A stretch of 20,594 nt of DNA from Protostelium mycophagum (lineage: Eukaryota; Evosea; Variosea; Protosteliida; Protosteliaceae), in assembly GCA_002081555.1 (NCBI GenBank), contig MZNV01001717.1, forward strand, positions 1-20,594. The letters are read 5' to 3'. The translations under genes were made by a program, and so were the position numbers. The stretch's first letter is position 1, and the number at the start of each line of letters is the position of its first letter. The notes under the pieces were generated by a model. The model saw only the letters and a program-made list of their open reading frames with translations. It was not told the DNA's origin and ran no database searches. Below, piece after piece: positions 1-9,200 of this stretch.

Positions 1-554
1 CGGCTTCAAATGAGCCAACCGCTACGTGAAATATGGGAGAGAAACTTATGCAATAAAACATACCTTGAGGAGCAATGGATGGAAAGGAATGAAGAAGAAG
101 AGATCCCATGTCTTGAGCGTGGTTGCGCTTGTGTGGTTGGCTTGTGTGGTTGTGTAGTTGCGGTTGGCGAGGTTATGCGGTTGCGGTTGGTTGCGGTTGA
201 AAAAAAAATTCAAACCGCAATTTTCCCGCCTTTTTTTCGGAGATCTTTCGTGAAAGTGTGTTGTAATCGCCTTCCATGCTCGTATCTCCCAATTTTATGG
301 TGCTCTTTTCGATCACCGGTTATTACAGTCCAAAATAAATATCAGGTTCACAATCACGATGTTGTCTGCTCTGCTCTGATCTTGGCCATCACCGGGAAGT
401 TCTGATCCCTCCCTGCCAAATTGGCAGTCTACAACGCGTAATCTCTTGAGATTCTGGTGCCAATAGTCAACACACCGCCAGAACATCTTGGTGACATAAT
501 GTGCATCTCTCAAACAAAATTTATTATCTCATTACTGTGTGTACAAATTCCTCG
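1..554. other. unresolved region left of the flavoprotein gene
   Basis: I could not assign a convincing gene here. The plus frame is open from position 1 to 405 but becomes low complexity after about 110. On the minus strand, 276 downward, there is a short start-led reading (MEGDYNTLSRKISEKK...) that runs into a T9 tract and stops near 160; it could be a first exon. A minus reading at about 330-513 (contains AHYVTKMFWRCVDYWHQ) might be coding with an intron ending GTTGTAG near 430, but no family is recognised. AATAAA at about 510 on the minus strand probably belongs to the 3' end of the neighbouring flavoprotein gene. Confidence 0.3.
119..200 (+). repeat. GGTTGCG/GGTTGTG-rich simple repeat
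   Basis: Imperfect tandem units built on GGTTG (GGTTGCG, GGTTGTG, GGTTGGC) run for about 80 bases and end at an A9 tract. The strand is strongly G+T versus C+A skewed. It is not an exact microsatellite and resembles no telomere repeat. Confidence 0.6.
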
Positions 555-2553
555 TTATTTGGCGGGAATATTTCCCACCATTTTCTTCGAAACACCTAAC
601 CCCGCTAGTCTCCCGCTGACCCAGGCCCAATAGAAATTGAATCCCCCGATCCGCCCGAAAATGTCGACGATCTCCCCGCAGACGAAAATTCCGCGATTTT
701 TCTGAGCCTTCAGCTCCATGGTTGCGGTATCGAAGGACGAGAAGGGTATCCCACCTCCTGTCACCTGTCAAAAATGTCAAAATAATGTCAGTGTCTCAAA
801 AGATGAATGTCGACCTCTGCTAGTCTGTACCCGCCGTTGTCGACGATGTTTAGATGGTAGTTGACCAAGTTTTCCACCAGATTTCTGCGTTGTTGATGTG
901 ACATCTTATTCACGGAAATTTCACTCAAATTCATCTCTTCACAAATAGACTGGGCTAACCGCGCTGGCATCTGGATTTTCATCAGTGATCTACAACCTGC
1001 CATCTGACGTTCTACAACGCGTCATTTTGCCATTCTACAACGGTTCATATTAATATGGCATATTTACGTGATTTTTCAGCGCGTTACTGACGAGAACGGG
1101 CGTCTTGATGGACGATAAATAATCATTCCAAAAGTCGTCCGTTTTTCCACACCAATTCACTCTCATCTCTGGACCACCTAAAGTTCTTCACCTCATGCTC
1201 AAAAATCCTTCATTTCATAAAGAATATATTATTATAATATATCAAAATAATTATTTCATACAAGAATAAAATACCTCTAACAAGGTGGTGTGACACATCT
1301 AAAACTGCTGGTCCAGAAAATCCTCTGTGTGTGAACAAAAACCCGGTGCGTGGTGACGTCATCGTCGTCTTTTTCCCTGACAGGATTTTGACCTGAGGAA
1401 GACGTCATGACGAGATATCATAGTGGATCTAAGATATATTTGTGAAAGAACCAGATCTGCTGGTCGTTTGTTCACCTGAACGTCAGGAAGAGTGACACCT
1501 CTTAAGCTGGATCTGTTTGGGTGCTCCCCAATCAATGGAGTTAGTGCCGGGTAATTCTCCACGAAATTTTCTCCCAAATTCTATGAGATTTCAACGATGG
1601 ATGAAACGTGATAATCTCGATCTTTTTACGTTTTTATTTGAATTTTGAATTTCGGCTGTGCCGCCAGAATCTTTTGTCTCAGATACCACCCCATCAGATA
1701 TATCTTTGAACAATAGAGAAATTCAAAATTCAAACATGGACAAAAGAGTGCGCAAAAACAAGTGGATTTCATCACCGTGTTTCACCTTCAAGATTCTGTG
1801 CCCCATACCGTCAGTCCCGACTGCAGGGTAAGAAAACCCCCCCGAGCTAAAAATGATTCTCTCCGCCTCATACCTCCCCCCTCCCTCCGTGTCGACATTC
1901 CATTTTGTCGACGTTGTACAAGAGGGGTCTGGTGATACCCCCGTGACTTTGGTGTTGTAGATGACGGATACACCGAGGCTCTCTGCGTGGTGCAAAAGCC
2001 TGTCACGGACCTGTCACGTCATCACAAAAAACTTCCAAGTTTTTCTCATAGATGACAACATCATGATGATATTGAAAGTGATGAAGAAAATGCAGCACAA
2101 GAAATAATAACATACATTTGTTAATTTGAGTTCTCACCTCTCTGGCTTCGTTGCTGGCAGGAAACCATTTATTACTGTGTTCCTCCACTGCTAATTTAAG
2201 TCCTAAATCTTCGGTCATGAATTTGTGGCAGCCCTCCACAGACCATGATGCAAAAACCTTTTTCAATAGATGATTTGGCGAATCAGAAAAGTAATCACGC
2301 GGCAGATCCACCTTCTTATGTCATAATCAATAGGCAATAGAGGTGATTTGAGAGAAACCTTCACGGGAAGAACATTACAACGGGCACCTCCACTCATCAA
2401 TATCTTCTTTCCTGCTTCTTTATTTCTCTCCAAGAGTGTCACTTTGCGACCTCCTCTGGCCGCGAAGATGGCACTGGATGATCAGAAGACATAATATCAT
2501 AGAACACACCTTGTCAGACCAGCAGCACCTGCTCCTACTATGACCACTGACAT
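555..2553 (-). CDS. HI0933/YhiN-type NAD(P)/FAD-dependent oxidoreductase
   Basis: Predicted flavoprotein of about 418 aa. Exons read downward: 2553-2510, 2473-2359, 2311-2138, 2010-1786, 1580-1476, 1392-1275, 1177-1068, 970-815, 764-555; all junctions keep phase. The N-terminus has the dinucleotide-binding motif VVIVGAGAAGL, then ARGGRKVTLLERN, KKILMSGGARCNV (the family's SGGxRCN signature), FSSGGFSYPAVGTDG, FTHRGFSGPAVLDVS and the C-terminal FAD-side motif VTGGGIPF...GEIVDIFGRIGGFN. These are the hallmarks of the HI0933-like family, whose members bind FAD; the physiological reaction is generally unknown. The family is mainly bacterial, with members in plants and some protists. Intron 4 (1581-1785) is enlarged and carries an inverted repeat; intron 7 (971-1067) holds three GTTGTAG copies. 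The ATG at 2553 directly precedes the Rossmann motif. Confidence 0.9.
1637..1734. repeat. perfect 17-bp inverted repeat inside intron 4 of the flavoprotein gene
   Basis: TTTGAATTTTGAATTTC at 1637-1653 is matched by its exact reverse complement at 1718-1734, enclosing 64 bases. Just inside the left arm is CGGCTGTGCCG (1653-1663), a variant of the palindrome found in other large introns here. The arms end at arbitrary positions with no obvious target-site duplication. It could be a small hairpin or a MITE-like remnant. Confidence 0.7.
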
Positions 2554-2564
2554 CACCTCTTCAT
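2553..2564 (-). promoter_or_regulatory. three-codon upstream ORF overlapping the flavoprotein start
   Basis: On the minus strand the sequence ATGAAGAGGTGATG reads ATG AAG AGG TGA, and the A of that TGA is the first base of the main ATG. The TGATG overlap is the geometry expected for termination-coupled reinitiation. Whether the transcript includes this ATG is inferred. Confidence 0.4.
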
Positions 2565-3096
2565 GTGTTGATCCCGATTTGTGATCTCAATTTTGGGATC
2601 GCATTCTCGGTTGTAGACAGGCGATATTTCTGAAAAATCCCAATGTGGTGCCAAGGTAGATATCATGTAAGAGGTGTACAATGTACAAAGGGTATGAAAG
2701 GGATGATCCTATTTTGATTGATGAAATGATTTCATTTTGTGGTGACTACATTGAGTTCAACACAAGCCCGAAAATACCATTTGGCACATAAATGTAAAAA
2801 GTGGTTTTGCACAACTGATTGTCAATCAGTGTGTATGGGAGTGATTCCTCATATCTTTGGGTCGTGACAACAACATACATTTGGAGAGATCAAGAAAATC
2901 AGAAAAATTATATTCTATATTTATATTGTGACAGAAATGAACATAAATGGTAAGTTGAGGTCGACCTCACACTGTGAGCTTTATATGAGGGAGTATTCCT
3001 TCATGCGGAGCAGATCTCATTGAACCGACAGATAGGCTATTTATGATGACATTGCCAATCGTAGAGCTTTGTCATTTTCATTTATTCAAACAACAT
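2565..3096. other. gap between flavoprotein start and FKBP stop, with possible small plus-strand coding pieces
   Basis: This is the upstream region of the flavoprotein gene and the 3' flank of FKBP (AATAAA on the minus strand near 3084). On the plus strand there is a 36-codon ORF at 2681-2791 (MYKGYERDDPILIDEMIS...). A second reading starts at 2937, uses a good GTAAGT donor at 2950 and an acceptor ending at 2978, and closes at 3046 (MNINALYEGVFLHAEQ...). Neither matches a family I know and I could not join them confidently, so they may be chance. Confidence 0.25.
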
Positions 3097-3476
3097 TTAG
3101 TTAATCTTGAGGAGCTCGACCTCGAAGACGAGGGTAGAGTTGGGGGGGATGACGGGGGGGAATCCTCTGGCTCCGTAAGCATAGTCGGGTGAACAAGTGA
3201 GCTTGGCCTTTTGTCCAACGCTCAGTTGGGGAACTCCCTCATCCCAACCCTTGATGACCTTCATTCGATCAGATTATTCATGTTTTTTTTGATGATATCA
3301 AGTCATACCTGACCAACTCCGATCTTGCATTGGAAGGGTTGTCCTCTATCGCGGCTGGAATCAAACTTGGAACCGTCGGTTGCAAGAGTTCCAACATAGT
3401 GGATGGAAACCTTGTCTCCTGGCTTGGGGAAGTTCTTTCCGTCTCCGGGGCTGATTGTTTCTACTGTAACTCCCAT
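3097..3476 (-). CDS. FKBP1A: FKBP12-type peptidyl-prolyl cis-trans isomerase
   Basis: Complete 109-aa single-domain FKBP. Exons 3476-3309 and 3258-3097 are separated by a 50-nt GT/AG intron. The start [13 protein letters not shown], then [49 protein letters not shown] and FEVELLKIN match the family along its length. The conserved pocket residues are visible (Tyr of HYVG, Phe-Asp of KFDSS, Val-Ile and Trp of VIKGWD, Tyr of AYG, Phe of FEVELL). FKBP12 catalyses proline isomerisation in the cytosol and is the FK506/rapamycin receptor. AATAAA lies about ten bases after the TAA. Upstream, 3571-3529 on the minus strand looks like a 43-nt 5'-UTR intron (GTGAGA...CTGCAG). The orthologue-level symbol is by family resemblance. 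Confidence 0.97.
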
Positions 3477-3725
3477 TCTTGCGCTTGTCTTTGAAAATGA
3501 ACGAAACTGTGTGGTTGTTTTCTTGCTACTGCAGAAAAGATCACAAATTTACCCTCTAAATCCATTCTCACCTTGTCAAAGCTCGAGTGCGTGTGATCTG
3601 AATGGAACGGAGCATCCTTTCTACAACAAAAAAAGGCAAAAGAGACGATGACGTCATCACAGATTTTTTATTTACCGGGTTTTTCCGTCTTTTTGGACAG
3701 CTCCCTCTCTTCCTCCTGCACAACC
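3477..3725. other. intergenic: Cbl-like 3' end and FKBP promoter/5' UTR
   Basis: This holds the 3' flank of the Cbl-like gene (AATAAA on the minus strand, about 45 bases after its TGA) and the upstream region of FKBP with its likely 5'-UTR intron at 3529-3571. GATGACGTCATCAC at 3647-3660 contains the palindrome TGACGTCA (CRE-like). No other gene was seen. Confidence 0.6.
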
Positions 3726-6051
3726 TCAGTTGGCGCGAAATATAGGTATCACTCTCGTGATGGGATTGCGGCACATCGGGCACAGCTTGAGCTTCACCGC
3801 ACAGTTCTGGCAGCAGGCAAGATGTCCACACTCTAAGAATACTGCCTCTAGAGGTGCGTCCATACACACAATACACTGGCAACATCAGCTCATTGTCTTT
3901 GAGATATTCGCAAGGGTGCGCGACTTTTGCCGCTACAAACTTGTAGTTTACATTTACAAAAGACGCAACGACATGACGTCTGCGCTCTCGCGAAGATGCA
4001 ACAACGACAGAAAAGCTCTCACTTGATTTGCATCAGAGAGGCCGTTTCCGTGATTGTTCGGTGACCCGGGAGGGTCGCTGGTCGTGATGTGAGTTGTCGC
4101 CGCGTTGCTGACCTGCCCTGTACATCTGTCATTTCCACGTCAAAATCACGTGACCTTACCAAAGCTAAAGTTGGGCAATTTCATCTTAGCTGTCCATTTG
4201 TTACCGAGAGGGTGCTTTAACTTGGACACGTGGACTTCCAGGAAATCCCGAAGCGAAGGGTACACGTTGGGCGGGCTTTTTAATGTGAGTCCGTAAGGTA
4301 GGACGGAGAAGAGCAGACAGTGCTTGATCTTCTGCGTGTTGTCCACAAAGGTGACGGCGAAGGAGCCTGGCTGTGTCTTGGAACACCTGATGAGATATGT
4401 GCCTTCCTTTTTGCCTTCTAAAAGCAAGTTGGCCTCTATTGCGGGAATGAATCCACACAATACCCTACGTCTGTTTATATCCTAGAATTGTGGACTGTTT
4501 TGCACTGTCATGAAATTTCTCTGGAAATGTTGAAGCGGGCGGAAATAAAAACTTGGCAGCAAAGCCGCTCAACACGGAAAAATGTTGCAGTATCGTAATT
4601 ACATGACAGAAAATGCTTGGCATCATCTACTCTCCTTCAGGAGCACCACAATAGAAACATCGTGGCAGAGCCAGCACTTTGAGGATGTTTCGGTGCCTCT
4701 TTATTCTGAAAAAAAACATACCCTCCCTTTATGGACTCAACCAGACGATGAAAAGAACCAGTGAAGGGTCCGAACCATCTACAATGGTGAATAAAACCGA
4801 AAAATAATCAATAAAAATAAAACTTCACCTTAAAAATACACCGAATTCGTATGCGCTGACGTAGTTTGTGCGAGTAAAATTGATCGTGTTTTTGATGAAC
4901 TCTTCCTCTTCACGCATCGAGAACCCAATCGCGTCTGATGACGTCATCACACGAGCTCAAGATAGAGACACTCACTCTCCATCTGGGCCAGAAAATCGGA
5001 CCATGGGATGAACCAGCTCGTCTCACCAAAGAAATAAGCCCAGACACTCCTGCCTTCTGGATCTACAACGAGTTCTTCAAGCTGTGGGGGTCCTCTGGTC
5101 AACACCATACCCTATTTTTAGTGAGGGGTGGAACTTGTCATCTTGTATTTAAACTATTTTTTCGCGGAGATATGGGAATGATAGAGGTGGAGAGATTGAG
5201 ATATGCTGCGACAGTCGCACTGTTAAGAGATGCGACAAAGAGGTGCAGAGTGGCTCTGCCACATTAAATAATGTTGATCACATCCCGCATCGATACGACA
5301 GCAGACCTGTGGGTGATCATTGCACAAACTTAAGAGCTCAAGCATGGTGACAAAAGATGATCATCTTTAAAACATAAATTCGTCCTTACGTCTGGGCTGA
5401 CTCTCTTGGCCCCATCTGGACCTTCTGGTACTGTAAAGAGTGCAATGAACTGGTCCAGTTTCTGTTTTACCAAGAAATCGAGTTTATAGAGCTTGACCTG
5501 AGACTGTCACAATCCAAGTCGATATGGAATGTAAATCACCTTTGTGGTCTTCCAGGTATTGACAGAGAACTCTCGCTCCAACTCTTTCATGAAATTAAAT
5601 ATCTCTGACAAAGTGTCCTTCAATCCGCTTATGCATATGTCCAAAAAGTTAACTGTTCCCTCTGAGACGACGGCTTTACTTGCTGAACTATCCACGAAGG
5701 GAACAAGTGCAGTTCTCACATAATTGATCGTTCCAACCAGTTCCTGATTAAAAATCTCAGTCAAAATATCTCGTCAGATTCAAGATAGTAGAGCAACTCT
5801 TAGGGAATCATGATTTTGTTCTGTGTTGCTTCTAAAAGAGGTCCGCATGAAGATTAATGTCGCCGTCTCCCATCAAGAACGGAGGAGAGGATTCTATTGC
5901 AGATATATATATCTTTCCGATCTTTTACCTGTAGATCTTGTGCTGGATGGACTGTATTGACCTGATGTCTAGGGACCAAACTATCCGCATTTTCAATCTG
6001 CTTTGAGATACGACTCGCCAAGTTCATAGACTCCCAAGTGAGGTCCGTCAT
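3726..6051 (-). CDS. Cbl-like E3 ubiquitin ligase (4H bundle, EF-hand, SH2, RING)
   Basis: Predicted 421 aa. Exons downward: 6051-5929, 5755-5540, 5497-5390, 5081-4976, 4934-4829, 4778-4722, 4464-4160, 4117-4023, 3875-3726. Residues about 5-150 are helical, as in the Cbl four-helix bundle. Then comes VWAYFFGETSWFIPWSDF, which parallels human Cbl EFWRKAFGEKTIVPWKSF, and FTRTNYVSAYEFGVF, which parallels the Cbl EF-hand (LTCNDYISVFEFDIF). An SH2-like domain (about 240-340) carries the phosphotyrosine-binding Arg in GTYLIRCSKTQPGSFAVTF. After a 31-residue linker without Tyr, the RING at 373-421 reads CIVCMDAP...ECGHLACCQNC...LCPMCRNPI. Cbl proteins bind phosphotyrosine partners through the 4H-EF-SH2 module and ubiquitinate them. 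This RING spacing resembles IAP/MULAN-type RINGs. The N-terminal Met is the first in frame; an upstream exon is possible. Confidence 0.87.
4662..4674. repeat. intronic GGCAGAGCC palindrome copy (Cbl-like intron 6)
   Basis: GTGGCAGAGCCAG lies in the 257-nt intron 4465-4721. The arms TGGC/GCCA flank AGA. A weaker relative, GGCAGCAAAGCCGC, is nearby at about 4553-4567. In the gene's sense this copy reads in the opposite orientation to most others in the window. Confidence 0.55.
5250..5262. repeat. intronic GGCAGAGCC palindrome copy (Cbl-like intron 3)
   Basis: GTGGCTCTGCCAC is a perfect 5-bp-arm palindrome around TCT, inside the 308-nt intron 5082-5389 of the Cbl-like gene. Read in the gene's sense it is GTGGCAGAGCCAC. 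Confidence 0.6.
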
Positions 6052-6232
6052 TTTGGTCTCCTCCTCTCCTTCAGAGGTCTCTCCTCCCTGTCCGATCTCG
6101 ATGGTCCCCCACCTTTACTCGTTTTATTCCAAGAATTTTCAATTTTTCCGGTTGGTCTCCCTGGGAGACAACAGACAAGCAAAGACACACACAAACCGAA
6201 AAATAAGCTCAGATCTTGAAGACAACCATCCT

Positions 6233-9200
6233 CTAAGATGGTATCTGTTGTATTTCAACGGTCATTTCTTTAACTCCCTTCTTTTTGAAGATCTTTTGGA
6301 TTTTGGTAAGTGCCTCTTGGGTTGTCGTTTGGTTGTTGATCTCCACTTTGATCGTCCCAACAATGAGGTCCTTGCTTTGTTTCCAAAAGTGTGGGTTGTG
6401 ATAAGACACCACTCCTCCCACTTTGAGCACCTTTTCATCATGAGACGATACTGACATCCACATGACAACACTTACCTCCTTCAATGATTTGGCTGCTTTA
6501 TTTTCAAAGCCAGAAGGTGTGGTCTGAAGAAGTGTGTATCCAGATGATTTGATCAGTGGGATGACCCCAACCAAAATCATCAGAGAAATGATGAAAGAAC
6601 AAATCGGGTCGGCCAAGACCCATCCTTTACAATGATCAGCACTTTGCATGATGACAGAAGCTGCTTACCTTTCCAGCTGATCAGAAGGCAGGAAACGATG
6701 ACACCAACTGATCCCAAAGTATCGGCAATGATGTGAAGGTAGATTCCATACAAGTTGGAGTCCTCGCGCGATTCTTCGTACTCTTCTGTCTCTTCATGAT
6801 GATCTTCGTGCCCATGGCTGTGTCCATTGTGATCATGTTCAGATTCATGTCCGTGGTGTTCATGTGAGTCGTCTCCATGAGAATGGCCGTGGCTGTGTCC
6901 ATGATCTTCATCACCATGTCCGTGGCTGTGTCCGTGATCACTCTTCTACCAACTTCAGATGCAAAAGATCATCGAGCACATCACCTTCTCTTTTTTGTGA
7001 GAGTGCTCATCTTTCTCCTTCTTATGAGAATGAGAGTGGTCATCTTTCTCTTTCTTATGAGAATGTGAGTGATCATGTCCGTGTGAATGTCCGTGAGAGT
7101 GAGAGTGTCCATGTTCACCACCACCGTGCAGATCATGGAAAGCCACAACTCCAACAAGGTTCACCAAAAGTCCAAGTACAGACACAGTCAACAGTGACTC
7201 TGTGTTTACTTCTTGAGGGCTGTAGAATCTGCGTAATGTCGTGAGTGATCACAACATCATTCCAAATTAAAACCAATAATATCCATGCGAAAGTTTTGCA
7301 GATCTACAACTAGAAAAAATTGACACTTGTAGAAATCATTACCTCTCCATGGACTCTAGGAGAACAACAAAAGCGATGAAGACGAGGAAGATTCCGTTGA
7401 TGAAGCCAGACAAGACTTCTACTCTTCCATATCTAAGGTGTGTCATTATCATACAAAGATCATCATCAGACTTGCCCATAAGAATACATCTTGTTTGCCG
7501 TCCATTTAGAGATGATCGCGGCAAAGAGACCGATGACCAAGGCGGTGCTGTCAAACAGCATGTGGCATGCATCTGAGATCAAAGACAGAGAGTTGGTCCA
7601 CAGTCCGTACACCATCTCCACAAACATGAAACCCAAGTTTAGACACAGATAGAAGAAGATTCTGCGTGATTCTCGGCCAGACAAAATAGTTTTGAAAGAG
7701 GACAACAAGAAGCTGGCGAGGTTGCCGGCGTTGACGGCATCACCGCCATATCTGGGCAGTTCGTATCCATAGAGGACACCCTCACCGTCTCTGTTCTTTG
7801 TGAAGATTGCACTGACTCCTGTTCTATATTTAGCATTGTGATGGAGAACAACACAAGTGAAAAATAAATGAATATGTTTCAGTGATCTACAATTGTGCTT
7901 TGCGGCTCTGCCGCAGCAATATACTTACTGAGAACCTCCCACAGTATTGGGCTGTCTTAGCCACATTTCATGTTGTGCCAGAGCAGCAGATCAAGCAATA
8001 TATAATAAAGAACTTGAAGTATTCATCTTGTCTCTACTGCAGATTTGTGTTTGTGATGCGGCTCTGCCATCATGTGCATCTTCACATGAAAAGTTTAACT
8101 TTTGCGAAAGAATTTAGAGGTCTCTGTACCTAAGAGGAGCAAGGCAAAGCTGGACAGGATGAAGAAGGGTGAGATCCACAGCGCGTTAAAATCTGTGGCG
8201 ATCACGGTAATGACCGAGATGGCCAAACTCAAAGTGGGGGCGTATGACTGAAAATGGCCAGAGTTGGATTGTGGATTGATGTGTGATTCAATGTGGAAAT
8301 CGATGATCACAGCGAAGACGATAGTCGCGAGGACACGTGGAAATACGCTCGTTGTAAAGAGACCTACTCCCTGGAACTACAACAGTCACCATGAATAAAT
8401 TCTAAAAGTCTTACCGAGTACATGTCATAAAGGGCAAAAGGGAATGAGATGACAGCGGCGACGATCATGGACATGCAATATAACCTCTTGGTGCCAATTT
8501 GAGGTGAGAACACCTGTAATGTGATGTTCATACAAGTGCTACTTTGTTGCATTAACACTAATGATCGTTGTTGACATTTCTGCAAAGGCAATTCCATGAT
8601 TGATGATGTGGACAAACAGAACAGACTCTAAATTTGATCTTCTTACCTTTTCGAGGTTCTTTCGTAAAAGGCTCACAATGGCAGCGGCAAGGAGACAGAT
8701 CGCACCAAGATGAGAAGAATGAACTTGGAAGACATACAAATCGACAGTCTCTGCTGCTTGTCCTTTTGAACCTTCGAGAATCACGATGGATCCAATCAAA
8801 AAATGGTGATCACTGACCGACATTGCCATAAGTTAGCAGAAGGTAGGCCAAAATAGAGAGTGCAGCACCCTTCAACTGCATTATATCAGATGACAAACAG
8901 TAATGGGATGGCTTACTCTTGTGCTCTTTCTTCCTTTGGCAGAAAAAACAGTCGTAAAGAATGCAGCGAAAGCTACGTCGGCATAATCATACGACAGGAT
9001 GGCTCTGGAGGAATGTCACCTCCCTGACGAACACCAAAACACTCACCTCAATGGACCGAAACACTTGAGCCCTACAAAAAATAGAAGGTAATTGAACACA
9101 ATTGTAATCGCATATACACCCACTCTCGCCCACTGATCTTTTTAATAAAAATGAAATCATATGAGATCTGACCTGTTGCGATAGGACTGATCTCTTTCCT

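Noticed and set aside
10-405. 131-codon plus-strand open frame
   Set aside because: Its centre is translated GGTTG repeat followed by low-information sequence, and it shows no family motif or consistent splice signals.
4938-5267. 109-codon plus frame over Cbl-like exon 4 and intron 3
   Set aside because: It is antisense to the exon encoding VWAYFFGETSWFIPW, which matches Cbl; the plus reading matches nothing.
6038-6454. 138-codon plus frame at the ZnT5 3' end
   Set aside because: It is antisense to the cytosolic CDF domain (VSYHNPHFW, IQKIFKKKGVKEM), which is clearly the coding strand.
6864-7244. 126-codon plus frame over the ZnT5 His-rich loop
   Set aside because: It is the complement of GAT/CAC-rich His codons and therefore open by composition only.
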